Positions 8,833-17,767 of a stretch of DNA of 64,000 nt are shown here, piece after piece. A program made the translations under genes and the position numbers. Where the stretch lies: contig NZ_CP042429.1 in assembly GCF_007970465.1 (NCBI RefSeq), positions 1,364,001 to 1,428,000 of the forward strand. The letters are read 5' to 3'. The notes beneath the pieces were generated by a model. It saw nothing but the letters and a program-made list of their open reading frames with translations. It was not told where the DNA came from and made no database searches. The stretch is from Corynebacterium nuruki S6-4 (GTDB lineage: Bacteria; Actinomycetota; Actinomycetes; Mycobacteriales; Mycobacteriaceae). Numbering within the stretch: position 1 is the stretch's first letter; every line of letters begins with the position of its first letter.

Positions 8833-9057
8833 TCAGCTCTCCGGATCGTCGGGCAGGCGGACAGCAGGCCCCTCCGGCCGGCTGCGCTCCATCCACAGAC
8901 GCCCGAGGCCGCGGAAGAACCGGCTGACGCGACCGGGGCGACCGGGAGCTCCGGACTGGACGGAGCCACGGCGCTGCGAGGCACCGCGGAACGGGGTGTT
9001 GGCGGAGCGTCCGGTGGATGTCGGGACGGAGGTGTCGGGAATCCAGTACTGACTCAT
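8833..9057 (-). CDS. Hypothetical small protein
   Basis: A possible 74-residue protein beginning MSQYWIPDTS, with a Ser/Thr/Gly/Arg-rich middle and a C-terminal RFFRGLGRLWMERSRPEG segment. The aromatic, basic C-terminal half could bind membrane or nucleic acid. I recognise no family. The ATG at 9057 is preceded by GGGGGT, a weak ribosome site. The gene is separated from its neighbours by palindromic repeats, so no operon partner is indicated. Codon composition is plausible but a chance reading frame cannot be excluded. Confidence 0.45.
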   Translation of the reverse strand: MSQYWIPDTSVPTSTGRSANTPFRGASQRRGSVQSGAPGRPGRVSRFFRGLGRLWMERSRPEGPAVRLPDDPES

Positions 9058-9110
9058 ACCCCCACGCAACCACAGGACCCGGCACGCCGCCACCGTGACA
9101 GACGACAGAG

Positions 9111-9146
9111 CCCCTCCCCGCGCCGGTCGTGCGGTGCGGGAAGGGG
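9111..9146. terminator. Hairpin downstream of the DsbA-like gene
   Basis: CCCCTCCCCGC and GCGGGAAGGGG can pair with one mismatch around a 14-nt loop. It lies about 60 bp beyond the stop of the leftward thiol-protein gene. No T run is evident, so its function as a terminator is uncertain. Confidence 0.45.
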
Positions 9147-9160
9147 CCGGTCTCCAGGTC

Positions 9161-9200
9161 GCCGGTCAGTGCCGGTCAGTGCCGGTCAGCGCCGGTCAGG
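9161..9200. repeat. 10-bp tandem repeat, four units
   Basis: GCCGGTCAGT occurs twice, followed by GCCGGTCAGC and GCCGGTCAGG. The array lies immediately outside the stop codon of the DsbA-like gene at 9205. Confidence 0.85.
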
Positions 9201-9204
9201 AACG

Positions 9205-9954
9205 CTAGTTCTTGACGACGTCCGGGATCCAGTTCTTGACCTTGGAAGCGTCGTTCGGGTCCTTCTGGATCGGCATCTCCTGGCCGTCGACGTAGATGGC
9301 CGGGGTGCCCTGGGCGCCCTTGTCGTTCATCGTCTTGACGTTGTCGGCGAACGTGTCGAGGTACTTGTCCTTGACCGATCCGTCGCGGATCGCGTCGACC
9401 GTGCCCTTGTCCACGCCGAGCTGGTCGGCGGCGTCGGCGTAGTCCGCGTAATCCCAGTTGCGGTAGACCTCGTTCTGGTTGCCGAAGACATAGTCGTGGA
9501 TCGCCCAGAAGGCGGCGGCGTCGCCGGTCTCGGCGATGGCCAGCTGTGCCGCGCCACCCATGGTCGCCGGGCCGGGCTTGATGTTGCCCTTGCCGTCACC
9601 GTCGAGGATGTTGACGGTGTGGAGCTTGACGACGAGCTTGCCGTCGTCGAGGGCCGTCTTCATGTCCGCATGGTCGGCCTCGACGAGGTCGGCGCAGTGG
9701 GGGCACGCGTAGTCCTCGAAGATGTCGGCGACCGGGGTGCTGTCGGTGGCCTTGTCGTTCTTGAGGGTGACGACGCCGGCATCGTAGGAGATCCCGAAGT
9801 TCACGTCCTCCGAGGCGATGTCGATGCTGTCGCTGTCCTTGCGGTTGTTCACCACGATCACCGCGACCACCACGATCACGATGACGACGAGGGCGACAAT
9901 GCCCCAGAGGAAGCCGTTGCCCTTCTGGTTCGGCGCCTTGATCTTCTGACTCAC
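9205..9954 (-). CDS. Membrane-anchored DsbA-family thiol oxidoreductase
   Basis: A 249-residue protein with a short basic cytoplasmic N terminus, one membrane helix (about 15-36) and an extracytoplasmic thioredoxin-fold domain. The redox motif CPHC is at residues 84-87, and the conserved cis-Pro loop GTPAIYVDG lies near the C terminus. Actinobacterial proteins of this type introduce or shuffle disulfides in exported proteins. The GTG at 9954 was chosen because the membrane anchor starts soon after it and a purine-rich site (GGAAAAGGCAGGG) precedes it. The gene is divergent from paaA across a 283-bp gap and has no obvious functional link to phenylacetate catabolism. Confidence 0.88.
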   Translation of the reverse strand: MSQKIKAPNQKGNGFLWGIVALVVIVIVVVAVIVVNNRKDSDSIDIASEDVNFGISYDAGVVTLKNDKATDSTPVADIFEDYACPHCADLVEADHADMKTALDDGKLVVKLHTVNILDGDGKGNIKPGPATMGGAAQLAIAETGDAAAFWAIHDYVFGNQNEVYRNWDYADYADAADQLGVDKGTVDAIRDGSVKDKYLDTFADNVKTMNDKGAQGTPAIYVDGQEMPIQKDPNDASKVKNWIPDVVKN

Positions 9955-10155
9955 GTGCTTGCCCTGCCTTTTCCTCGCTGATGCACCGTGCCCGGCGCAT
10001 ATGCCGGATCCACTGTAACGGCAGCACCCGGGTAATTGCCAGATCATCTACCTGCCGTATCGCTGTCAGTTTCACCTCACGGCCCACACCTGTCGCTGCG
10101 TCCTGCCCCGCACGCCCCGGACCGCAGGACGCCGCGAGCGCGGGCTGCAGTTCGG

Positions 10156-10204
10156 TTGACAAACACTTCCCGGCGTCCCTACACTGACCGAACGATCGGT
10201 CGGT
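10156..10204 (+). promoter_or_regulatory. paaA promoter with PaaR-type operator
   Basis: TTGACA (10156-10161) and TACACT (10180-10185) are separated by 18 nt. A 22-bp imperfect palindrome at 10183-10204 with core ACCG-NN-CG-NN-CGGT overlaps the -10. The same core precedes paaZ and paaK. A TetR-type PaaR repressor encoded at 25617-26234 is the likely ligand. Its position on the -10 implies repression lifted by phenylacetyl-CoA, as known for PaaR-type regulators. Confidence 0.85.
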
Positions 10205-10237
10205 AGACGACGACCGGAACCACACACGGAGGTAACC

Positions 10238-11191
10238 ATGGCTGCACCCACTCCGGAGCAGGACCACTTCGACCAGCTCATCGCGGAGGACGCCCGCGTC
10301 GAGCCCGCCGACTGGATGCCCGCGAAGTACCGGAAGACCCTCACCCGCCAGATCGCCCAGCACGCGCACTCCGAGATCATCGGCATGCAGCCCGAGGCGA
10401 ACTGGATTTCCCGCGCCCCCAGCCTCAAGCGCAAGGCCATCCTCATGGCCAAGGTCCAGGACGAGGCCGGCCACGGCCTCTACCTCTACTCCGCCGCCGA
10501 GACCCTCGGCACCGACCGGGACACCCTCGTCGGCCAGCTGCTCGACGGCAGCGCGAAGTACTCCTCGATCTTCAACTACCCGGCGCGCACCTGGGCCGAC
10601 ATCGGCGCCATCGGCTGGCTCGTTGACGGCGCCGCCATCGTCAACCAGGTCCCGCTGTGCCGCTGCTCCTACGCTCCCTACGGCCGCGCCATGGTGCGGG
10701 TGTGCAAGGAGGAGTCCTTCCACCAGCGGCAGGGCTGGGAGATCCTCTACTCCCTGTCCCACGGCACGCCGGAGCAGAAGCAGATGGCGCAGGACGCGAT
10801 CAACCGCTTCTACGGTCCCGCCCTGCAGATGTTCGGCCCGCCGGACGACGAGTCCCCGAACTCACAGCAGTCGATGGCGTGGAACATCAAGCGCTTCTCC
10901 AACGACGAACTGCGCCAGCGCTTCGTCGACATGCTCGTCCCCCAGGTCGAGGCGCTCGGCCTGAGCTTCGATGACCCGGACCTGCAGTGGAACGAGGAAC
11001 GCGGCCACTACGACTACGGCGAGCTCGACTGGGACGAGTTCATGTCCGTCATCAAGGGCCACGGCCCCTGCAATTCCCAGCGGATGGAGCGGCGCCGTGC
11101 CGCCCACGACGACGGCACCTGGGTCCGCGAGGCCGCGGCCGCCTACGCCGCAAAGTACGAGTCCCACGATTCCGCGCTGATCAGCGCCTAG
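10238..11191 (+). CDS. paaA: Phenylacetyl-CoA 1,2-epoxidase subunit PaaA
   Basis: The 317-residue catalytic ferritin-like di-iron subunit of the phenylacetyl-CoA monooxygenase. With PaaB, PaaC and PaaE it converts phenylacetyl-CoA to the ring 1,2-epoxide. The expected iron ligands are visible: Glu46, Glu76 and His79 in KVQDEAGHG, and Glu159 and His162 in [10 protein letters not shown]. The ATG at 10238 has GGAGG 5 nt upstream. It is the first gene of a tightly packed run from paaA to paaH with 4-nt stop/start overlaps at several junctions. Transcription is governed by the operator-bearing promoter just upstream. Confidence 0.97.
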   Translation: MAAPTPEQDHFDQLIAEDARVEPADWMPAKYRKTLTRQIAQHAHSEIIGMQPEANWISRAPSLKRKAILMAKVQDEAGHGLYLYSAAETLGTDRDTLVGQLLDGSAKYSSIFNYPARTWADIGAIGWLVDGAAIVNQVPLCRCSYAPYGRAMVRVCKEESFHQRQGWEILYSLSHGTPEQKQMAQDAINRFYGPALQMFGPPDDESPNSQQSMAWNIKRFSNDELRQRFVDMLVPQVEALGLSFDDPDLQWNEERGHYDYGELDWDEFMSVIKGHGPCNSQRMERRRAAHDDGTWVREAAAAYAAKYESHDSALISA

Positions 11192-11205
11192 AAGGAGAAA
11201 CCGAC

Positions 11206-11490
11206 ATGTCCACCAACTGGCCCCAGTGGGAAGTCTTCGTCCGGTCCAACCGCGGTCTCTCCCACGTCCACGCCGGCTCCCTGCACGCCCCCGACGAGAC
11301 CATGGCGCTGCGCAACGCCCGCGACCTCTACACCCGCCGCAACGAGGGCACCTCGGTGTGGGTCGTCCCCTCCGCGGCGATCACCGCCTCCGACCCGGAC
11401 TCCAAGGGCGGCTACTTCCAGTCCTCCTCCGGCAAGAACTACCGGCACGCCACCTACTACACGCAGTCCGAGGGGGTGAAGCACCTGTGA
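11206..11490 (+). CDS. paaB: Phenylacetyl-CoA epoxidase subunit PaaB
   Basis: A 94-residue small subunit, beginning MSTNWPQWEVFVR and containing RGLSHVHAGSLHAPD, a conserved PaaB pattern. PaaB bridges PaaA-PaaC dimers in the epoxidase complex. The ATG at 11206 follows AAGGAG at a good distance and lies 14 nt after the paaA stop. Its TGA overlaps the paaC GTG start (GTGA), pointing to coupled translation. Length and order match the family. Confidence 0.96.
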   Translation: MSTNWPQWEVFVRSNRGLSHVHAGSLHAPDETMALRNARDLYTRRNEGTSVWVVPSAAITASDPDSKGGYFQSSSGKNYRHATYYTQSEGVKHL

Positions 11491-12347
11491 ACGCCGTCAG
11501 CACCGAATCCGCCACCCACATGTCCGTCGGTGACGCGATCACCGCCGAACAGATCGCGGACGCCGTCACCGGGGCCGACGCCGCCCCGGCCTCCCCCGAG
11601 GTCGCCGAGTACGCCCTGCAGCTCGCCGACGATTCCCTCATGCTCTCCCAGCGGCTCGGCTGGTGGATCTCCCGGGCCCCGGAGATGGAGGAGGACATCG
11701 CCCTAGCGAACATCGCCCTCGACATCCTCGGCCACGCCCGGTTCCTCTACACCTACGCCGGCTCCGCCTGGGGGAAGACCGAGGACGACCTCGCCTACTT
11801 CCGCGACGAGGAGGACTTCCGCTCCGTCCGCCTCGTCGAGCAGCCCAACGGGGATTTCGGGCACACCATCGCCCGCCAGCTGATCTTCAGCTACTACGCC
11901 CACGAGCTGTACTCGCGACTGTCCGCCTCGTCGGACGCCATGCTCGCCGCCGTCGCGGACAAGGCCGTCAAGGAAGTCGACTACCACGTCGACCACGCCA
12001 CCCAGTGGCTGCTGCGCCTGGGCCTGGGCACGGAGGAATCCGCCCGCCGGATGCAGGCGGGGCTCACCTCGATGTGGCCGTACGTCGAGGAACTGTTCAC
12101 CGACACGGCCGTCATCGACCGGGTCGACCAGGCCGCCCCGGGTGCGGCCGTCCGGCCGTCGACGCTGCGCGACACGGTGCTGGAGAACCTCACCGCGGCG
12201 ATCGGGCAGGCGGACCTGGAGGTTCCGCAGATCCCCGCCGCCGCCGATCTGGGCCACGCCCGCAGCGGCCGGTTCAGCGAGTACCGCGGCTACCTGCTCG
12301 CGGAGATGCAGTCCCTGGCCCGCCGGCACCCGGGTGCGACGTGGTGA
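11487..12347 (+). CDS. paaC: Phenylacetyl-CoA epoxidase subunit PaaC
   Basis: The 286-residue structural partner of PaaA, sharing its ferritin-like fold but lacking a working di-iron site. Typical PaaC segments are YALQLADDSLMLSQRLGWWISRAPEMEED and ALDILGHARFLYTYAG. Later, VDYHVDHATQWLLRLGLGTEESARRMQ is also conserved. The start is GTG 11487, overlapping the paaB stop. Its own TGA overlaps the GTG start of paaD in the same GTGA arrangement. It is needed for complex assembly and substrate binding. Confidence 0.96.
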   Translation: MNAVSTESATHMSVGDAITAEQIADAVTGADAAPASPEVAEYALQLADDSLMLSQRLGWWISRAPEMEEDIALANIALDILGHARFLYTYAGSAWGKTEDDLAYFRDEEDFRSVRLVEQPNGDFGHTIARQLIFSYYAHELYSRLSASSDAMLAAVADKAVKEVDYHVDHATQWLLRLGLGTEESARRMQAGLTSMWPYVEELFTDTAVIDRVDQAAPGAAVRPSTLRDTVLENLTAAIGQADLEVPQIPAAADLGHARSGRFSEYRGYLLAEMQSLARRHPGATW

Positions 12348-12904
12348 CCGCCGTGACCAGCGAACGGACCACCGACCGAGCCTCCGGGCAGACCACCCGG
12401 GACGCCGCCTGGGATGCCGCGGCAACCGTCAACGACCCGGAGATCCCGGTGCTCAGCATCGTCGACCTCGGGATCCTGCGGGACGTGACCGTCACCGGGG
12501 ACGACCACCCCGCCGTCACCGTCACCATCACCCCGACCTACTCCGGCTGCCCCGCGATGTCGCAGATCGCCGCCGACGTCACCGCCGCACTCCGGCACGC
12601 CGGATTCGACGAGGTACAGGTGCTCACCAGCCTGAGCCCCGCCTGGACCACCGACTGGATGACCGACGAGGGCAAGCGGAAACTCGAGGCCTACGGCATC
12701 GCCCCGCCCACCCACCGCACCCGGCAGCGCGGGCCCGTGACACTGCAGCTCGGCGTCCGGACCACCGGGATCCCCGACGTGTCCTGCCCGCACTGCGGAT
12801 CGCATCACACCCGCGAGCTCACCCGCTTCAGCTCGACCTCGTGCAAGGCGCTCTACATCTGCAACGACTGCCACGAACCATTCGACTACTTCAAGGTGCA
12901 CTGA
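12344..12904 (+). CDS. paaD: PaaD, maturation factor for the epoxidase
   Basis: A 186-residue protein with an N-terminal MIP18/DUF59 domain (NDPEIPVLSIVDLGILRDV and TPTYSGCPAMSQI). Its C-terminal zinc-ribbon-like part has CPHCGS and CNDCH cysteine pairs. PaaD is thought to help insert the iron-sulfur cluster into the reductase PaaE. The GTG at 12344 overlaps the paaC stop; GTG 12341 is an in-frame alternative. The stop overlaps the paaE ATG by one base. The long low-complexity N terminus is common in actinobacteria. Confidence 0.94.
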   Translation: MTAVTSERTTDRASGQTTRDAAWDAAATVNDPEIPVLSIVDLGILRDVTVTGDDHPAVTVTITPTYSGCPAMSQIAADVTAALRHAGFDEVQVLTSLSPAWTTDWMTDEGKRKLEAYGIAPPTHRTRQRGPVTLQLGVRTTGIPDVSCPHCGSHHTRELTRFSSTSCKALYICNDCHEPFDYFKVH

Positions 12905-14061
12905 TGACCGCTCAAGCTCCGGCGCGCCCCCGGGCACGCTTCAACCCGCTCACCGTCACGGCGGTGCGTCCCCTCACCGACAACGCCGTCGAGGTGACCT
13001 TCGCCGTCCCCGACGACCTCGTCGCCGACTACGACTACGTCCCCGGCCAGTACGTCGCCCTGCGCGCCACCGTCGACGGGAAGGAGGTGCGCCGCTCCTA
13101 CTCCATCTGCGCCGCACCGGTGCCCGGCGAGATCCGCGTGGCGATCAAGAAGACCCTCGGCGGGGTGTTCTCCACCTGGGCCAACGAGGAACTCGCCGCC
13201 GGTGACGTCATCGAGGTCATGAACCCGCAGGGCGCGTTCACCGCCAAGGTGCGCACCACCGCGATGAACGATCCGCAGGGCATCGTCAACGACCAGCTGG
13301 AGGCCAACCCCCGCGCCCGCCTGGTCGCCTTCGCCGCCGGCTCCGGCATCACCCCGGTGATGGCCATCGCCACGACCACGCTGGCCTCCTCCCCCGACGC
13401 CACCTTCGAGCTGGTCTACTCCAACCGGTCGACCGTCGACGTGATGTTCGCCGAGGAGATCGGTGACCTGAAGGACCGCTACCCCGACCGGTTCACCGTC
13501 CACCACATCCTGTCGCGGGAGAACCGCACCAGCCCGCTGCACACCGGACGCATCGACGACGAGAAACTGTCGCTCATGCTCGACCGGATGCTCGGTGCCG
13601 GGGATGTCGAGGAATGGTTCCTCTGCGGCCCCTTCGACCTGGTGCAGACCGCCCGGGACGAGCTGAAGGACCGCGGCGTCCCGGAGGAGCGGGTGCGCTT
13701 CGAACTGTTCACCACCGGCAAACCGACCACGCCGGCCGGCCAGCAGGGCCGCGACATCGAGGTGAGGGCCGACGAGCCGACCTTCGACATCAACTTCACG
13801 CTCGACGGCTCCTCCGCCACCGTCGAGTCGCCGCGGTCGGCCCGCGAGACGGTCCTCAACGCCGCGCTGCGCAAGCGTCCGGACGTGCCCTTCGCCTGCG
13901 CCGGCGGGGTGTGCGGCACCTGCCGGGCGAAGCTCGTCAGCGGCTCCTGCGACATGGACGAGAACTTTGCCCTGGAACCCGACGAGGTCGAGGCCGGCTA
14001 CATCCTGACCTGCCAGTCCCGGCCGACCAGCGATGCGGTGGAGGTCGACTTCGATGCCTGA
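12904..14061 (+). CDS. paaE: Phenylacetyl-CoA epoxidase reductase PaaE
   Basis: A 385-residue NAD(P)H-dependent electron-transfer subunit. The N-terminal flavin-binding ferredoxin-reductase domain contains RRSYSICAAP, and the nucleotide-binding region contains AAGSGITPVMAI. The C-terminal plant-type [2Fe-2S] domain has cysteines at 332, 337, 340 and 370 (CX4CX2CX29C). It passes electrons to the PaaA di-iron centre. The ATG at 12904 overlaps the paaD stop, and its own end overlaps paaG by 8 nt. All three domains are intact. Confidence 0.96.
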   Translation: MTAQAPARPRARFNPLTVTAVRPLTDNAVEVTFAVPDDLVADYDYVPGQYVALRATVDGKEVRRSYSICAAPVPGEIRVAIKKTLGGVFSTWANEELAAGDVIEVMNPQGAFTAKVRTTAMNDPQGIVNDQLEANPRARLVAFAAGSGITPVMAIATTTLASSPDATFELVYSNRSTVDVMFAEEIGDLKDRYPDRFTVHHILSRENRTSPLHTGRIDDEKLSLMLDRMLGAGDVEEWFLCGPFDLVQTARDELKDRGVPEERVRFELFTTGKPTTPAGQQGRDIEVRADEPTFDINFTLDGSSATVESPRSARETVLNAALRKRPDVPFACAGGVCGTCRAKLVSGSCDMDENFALEPDEVEAGYILTCQSRPTSDAVEVDFDA

Positions 14062-14851
14062 GACCGTGCACCTCACCGTCGCCGACGGTCTCGCCGAGGT
14101 TGTGCTGGACGCCCCGGAAAAGCTCAACGCCCTCGACGCCGACGATCTGCAGCTGCTGCGGGTCCGGCTGGCGGACGCCGCGACCCGGGCGGCGTCCGGG
14201 GAGGTCCGCGCCCTGCTGCTGCGCGGTGAGGGCCGCGGTTTCTGTGCCGGTCGTGACGTCGCCGGCACCGACCCCGACCACGACGACGCCGCCGGGTACC
14301 TCGACATCCTCGGGGCCCTGCTCACCGAACTCGCCGACTTCCCCGCCCCGACCTTCGCCGCCGTCCAGGGCGCCTGCCTCGGAGTGGGGCTCGGGCTGGC
14401 GGTCGCCTGCGATGTCGTCTACCTCGCCGAGAAGGCGAAGATCGGTTCCCCGTTCGCCAACCTCGGCGCCACCCTCGACTCGGGCGGTCACGCGTTCTTC
14501 CTCGCCCGCCTCGGCCGGCACCGGACCCTCGACCTGATCTACTCCAGTGAACTCATCCGCGGCACGGAGGCCGTGGCCGCCGGACTGTTCTCCCGGGCCG
14601 TCGCCGACGATGACCTGCAGGACACGACCCGGGCCGCCGCACTCGCCGCGGCGTCCGGTCCGACGCAGGCGTTCCTGGAATCGAAGCGGCTGCTCGACCG
14701 GATCGAGAACGCGGGCCTGGGCACGCGTGAGGCCCTGACCCTCGAATCCGCCGCCCAGGTGCGGCTGTCCCACACCCCCGACTACGCCGAAGGCTTCCGG
14801 AGCTTCCAGGAGAAGCGCCGCCCCGTCTTCACCGGAAAGGCCAGTTCATGA
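14054..14851 (+). CDS. paaG: Enoyl-CoA hydratase/isomerase, probable PaaG
   Basis: A 265-residue crotonase-fold enzyme. The oxyanion loop region is GRGFCAGRDV, and a glycine-rich helix GACLGVGLGLAVACD follows. Where hydratases carry a catalytic Glu, the segment FANLGATLDSGGHAFFLARLG has Asp-Ser-Gly-Gly. This is the pattern of PaaG, the isomerase that turns epoxyphenylacetyl-CoA into oxepin-CoA and also moves double bonds later. The assignment to PaaG rather than another isomerase rests on this and on position. It overlaps paaE by 8 nt and paaJ by 4 nt (ATGA). Confidence 0.82.
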   Translation: MPETVHLTVADGLAEVVLDAPEKLNALDADDLQLLRVRLADAATRAASGEVRALLLRGEGRGFCAGRDVAGTDPDHDDAAGYLDILGALLTELADFPAPTFAAVQGACLGVGLGLAVACDVVYLAEKAKIGSPFANLGATLDSGGHAFFLARLGRHRTLDLIYSSELIRGTEAVAAGLFSRAVADDDLQDTTRAAALAAASGPTQAFLESKRLLDRIENAGLGTREALTLESAAQVRLSHTPDYAEGFRSFQEKRRPVFTGKASS

Positions 14852-16077
14852 CCCTCGACCCCCGATCCGCGTACCTCGTCGCCGCCCGCCGTACCCCGGT
14901 CGGCCGCTACGGCGGGGCCCTGGCCGCGGTACGCCCCGACGATCTCGCCGCCCTCGTCATCTCCGACGTGCTGGCGGCGTCCGGTGTGGACGCCGGCACC
15001 GTCGACGAGGTCATCCTCGGCAACGCCAACGGCGCCGGTGAGGAGAACCGCAACGTCGCCCGCATGGCGTGGCTGCTCGCCGGCGGACCCGAGCACGTGC
15101 CCGGGATGACCCTGAACCGGCTGTGCGCCTCCGGCATGAGCGCGGTGGCGGACGCCTGGCACAAGATCGCCGCCGGGGTCGCCGACATCGTCGTCGCCGG
15201 CGGGGTGGAGTCCATGACCCGCGCCCCCTGGGTACAGGCCAAGCCCGACAGGGCGTGGGCGAAGCCCGGTGAGGCCTTCGACACCTCCATCGGCTGGCGC
15301 TTCACCAACCCGGCGCACCTCGCCGTCGACAAGCGGACCCTCTCCATGCCGGAGACCGCCGAGGAGGTCGCCGACGTCAAGGGGATCAACCGGGAGGATG
15401 CGGACGCCTTCGCCGTGCGCTCCCACACCCGGGCCCTCGCCGCCATCGACGCCGGCCGGTTCGCCGCCGAGATCACCCCGGTGACGGTGCGCACCGGCCG
15501 TGGCCGGAAGGCCACCGAGACCGTCGTGGACACCGACGAGGGGCCGCGACCGGGCACCACCGCCGAGGTGCTCGCGAAACTGCGCCCGGTGGTCCGCCCC
15601 GACGGGGTGGTCACCGCGGGTAACGCCTCGTCCCTCAACGACGGGGCCTCCGCGGTCATCGTCGCCTCCGGTGCGGCCTGCGAGAAGTACGGCCTCACCC
15701 CGCGTGCCCGGATCGTCACGGACGCCGCGGTCGGTCTCGCCCCCGAGATCATGGGGATGGGTCCGGTCCCCGCCACCCGCAAGGCCCTCGACCGGGCCGG
15801 CTGGACCGTCGACGACCTCGACGCCGTCGAGCTCAACGAGGCTTTCGCCACCCAGTCGCTGGCGTGCATGCGCGAGCTCGGGCTCACCGGGGAGAAGGCG
15901 GAGATCGTCAACGCCGACGGCGGCGCGATCGCCCTCGGCCACCCGCTGGGGTCCTCCGGTTCCCGGATCATCACCACCCTGCTCCACCGGCTGGAGCGCA
16001 CCGGTGGCCGCCGTGGCCTGGCGACGATGTGCGTCGGCGTGGGCCAGGGCACCGCGATCCTGCTGGAAAGGGTGTGA
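14848..16077 (+). CDS. paaJ: Beta-ketoadipyl-CoA / 3-oxoadipyl-CoA thiolase
   Basis: A 409-residue thiolase. The acylation Cys lies in NRLCASGMSAV, a conserved His in ELNEAFATQSLA follows, and the second Cys lies in MCVGVGQGTA. GHPLGSSGSR completes the active site. In this pathway it performs the two CoA-dependent cleavages, of 3-oxo-5,6-dehydrosuberyl-CoA and 3-oxoadipyl-CoA, giving acetyl-CoA and succinyl-CoA. Its ATG overlaps the paaG stop. All catalytic parts are present and the length is normal. Confidence 0.93.
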   Translation: MTLDPRSAYLVAARRTPVGRYGGALAAVRPDDLAALVISDVLAASGVDAGTVDEVILGNANGAGEENRNVARMAWLLAGGPEHVPGMTLNRLCASGMSAVADAWHKIAAGVADIVVAGGVESMTRAPWVQAKPDRAWAKPGEAFDTSIGWRFTNPAHLAVDKRTLSMPETAEEVADVKGINREDADAFAVRSHTRALAAIDAGRFAAEITPVTVRTGRGRKATETVVDTDEGPRPGTTAEVLAKLRPVVRPDGVVTAGNASSLNDGASAVIVASGAACEKYGLTPRARIVTDAAVGLAPEIMGMGPVPATRKALDRAGWTVDDLDAVELNEAFATQSLACMRELGLTGEKAEIVNADGGAIALGHPLGSSGSRIITTLLHRLERTGGRRGLATMCVGVGQGTAILLERV

Positions 16078-16106
16078 CACCGGTGACACTGCGCGATACT
16101 GGCGAC

Positions 16107-16883
16107 ATGAACCTCACCACCCTGACCTACGAGGTCCACGACACGGACGGACAGAACCACGCCCTCGTCCGGCTCAACCGGCCCGAGGTGCGCAACGCCA
16201 TCGACCAGGCCATGGTCGACGATCTCCACACCGTCTGCGCCGAGCTGGAACGTGAACCCCGCACCCTCATCCTCACCGGCTGCGAGGTCGAGGGCCGTCA
16301 CGGCCGGAAGGGCATCTTCGCCTCCGGGGCGGACATCACCCAGCTGCGCGAGCGGCGCCGGGACGATGCCCTCGCCGGCATCAACTCCGGCATCTTCGAC
16401 CGCATCGCCCGGCTCCCCATGCCGGTCATCGCCGCGGTCGACGGTTTCGCCCTCGGCGGTGGCGCGGAGCTCGCGCTCGCCGCCGACTTCCGGCTGGGCA
16501 CGCCCGCGGTGCGGTTCGGCCAGCCGGAGACGAACCTCGGCATCATCGCCGCCGCCGGTGGCTTGTGGCGGCTCAAGGAGATCACCGGCGAGCAGATCGC
16601 CAAGGAGATCCTGTTCGCCGGCCGGGTGCTCACCGGTGAGGAATGCCTCGACCACGGCGTCCTGCTCTCGGTGCACGATCCCGACCAGCTGCTGGAGGCC
16701 GCCGCCGACCTCGCCGCCCGGATCGGGGGCCAGGATCCGCTGGCGGTCCGGATCGCCAAGCGCGTCTTCGCCATGCCGCGGGCCGCGCACCCCGCCGTCG
16801 ACGATCTCGCCCAGGCCGTCCTGTTCGAGTCCGAGGCGAAATTCGACCGCATGCAGGCCTTCATCGACAGAAAGAAGAAGTAG
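16107..16883 (+). CDS. paaF: Enoyl-CoA hydratase, probable PaaF
   Basis: A 258-residue crotonase-family hydratase with both catalytic glutamates visible, in GGGAELALAADFR and GQPETNLGIIAAAGG. It should hydrate 2,3-didehydroadipyl-CoA to 3-hydroxyadipyl-CoA. The start is uncertain. ATG 16107 gives the usual family N terminus and has a GATACT -10-like hexamer 7 nt upstream. GTG 16083 has AAAGGG upstream and would add eight residues. It lies between paaJ and paaH in the operon. Confidence 0.85.
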   Translation: MNLTTLTYEVHDTDGQNHALVRLNRPEVRNAIDQAMVDDLHTVCAELEREPRTLILTGCEVEGRHGRKGIFASGADITQLRERRRDDALAGINSGIFDRIARLPMPVIAAVDGFALGGGAELALAADFRLGTPAVRFGQPETNLGIIAAAGGLWRLKEITGEQIAKEILFAGRVLTGEECLDHGVLLSVHDPDQLLEAAADLAARIGGQDPLAVRIAKRVFAMPRAAHPAVDDLAQAVLFESEAKFDRMQAFIDRKKK

Positions 16884-16885
16884 AC

Positions 16886-17767
16886 ATGACCGATTCCACT
16901 CTCCCGTCCGGCCTCCCCGCCACCGTCGGTGTGCTCGGCGGCGGCCGCATGGGCGCGGGCATCGCCCACGCCTTCCTCATCTCCGGCGCCGCCGTCACCG
17001 TCGTCGAGGCGGATCCGGACGCCGCCACCGCCGCCCGGCAGCGCGTCCTCGACCAGGTGCAGGCCTCCGCCGACCGCGGCAAGCTCGGCGGCACCGTCGA
17101 CGAGGCCGCGGCCCGGCTCACGGTCTCCAGCGACAACGCCGATTTCGCCGACTGCGGCCTGGTCATCGAGGCCGTCCCCGAGGACATGGGCATCAAGACC
17201 GCCGCGCTCAAGGGCGTGGCCGAGGTCGTCGGAGACACCGCCTGGCTCGCCACGAACACCTCGTCGCTGTCGGTCGACGATCTCGCCGCGGCCGTCGGTG
17301 AGGTCACCGGCCACCCGGAGCGGCTGTGCGGCCTGCACTTCTTCAACCCGGTGCCCGCCTCGAAGCTCATCGAGGTGGTCATCGGGGCGCAGACCTCCGA
17401 CGAACTGCGGGAGCTGGCCCCGGCCTGGGTGACCGCGCTGGGCAAGACGCCGGTCGTCGTCCAGAACCGTCCCGGTTTCGCCTCCTCCCGGCTGGGTGTG
17501 GCGATCGCCCTGGAGGCGATGCGGATGGTCGAGGAGGGTGTGGCCTCCGCCGAGGACATCGACAATGCGATGACCCTGGGCTACAAGCACCCGGTCGGTC
17601 CGCTCGCCCTCACCGACATCGTCGGGCTCGACGTGCGGCTGGGAATCGCCGAGTACCTGGCGGAAGAACTGGGTGAGCGCTTCGCCCCGCCGCAGATCCT
17701 GCGCGACAAGGTCGCCGCCGGGGATCTGGGACGCAAGTCCGGCCGCGGGTTCTACGACTACTCGTAG
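16886..17767 (+). CDS. paaH: 3-hydroxyadipyl-CoA dehydrogenase
   Basis: A 293-residue NAD-dependent 3-hydroxyacyl-CoA dehydrogenase. The Rossmann motif GVLGGGRMGAGIAHAF is near residue 14. The catalytic region LHFFNPVPASKLIEVV contains the active-site His, and NRPGFASSRLGVA continues into the dimerisation domain. It oxidises 3-hydroxyadipyl-CoA to the 3-oxo form for PaaJ. It begins 3 nt after paaF and is the last gene of the rightward run. Its stop overlaps the end of the convergent PAP2 gene by 10 nt, leaving no room for a terminator between them. Confidence 0.92.
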   Translation: MTDSTLPSGLPATVGVLGGGRMGAGIAHAFLISGAAVTVVEADPDAATAARQRVLDQVQASADRGKLGGTVDEAAARLTVSSDNADFADCGLVIEAVPEDMGIKTAALKGVAEVVGDTAWLATNTSSLSVDDLAAAVGEVTGHPERLCGLHFFNPVPASKLIEVVIGAQTSDELRELAPAWVTALGKTPVVVQNRPGFASSRLGVAIALEAMRMVEEGVASAEDIDNAMTLGYKHPVGPLALTDIVGLDVRLGIAEYLAEELGERFAPPQILRDKVAAGDLGRKSGRGFYDYS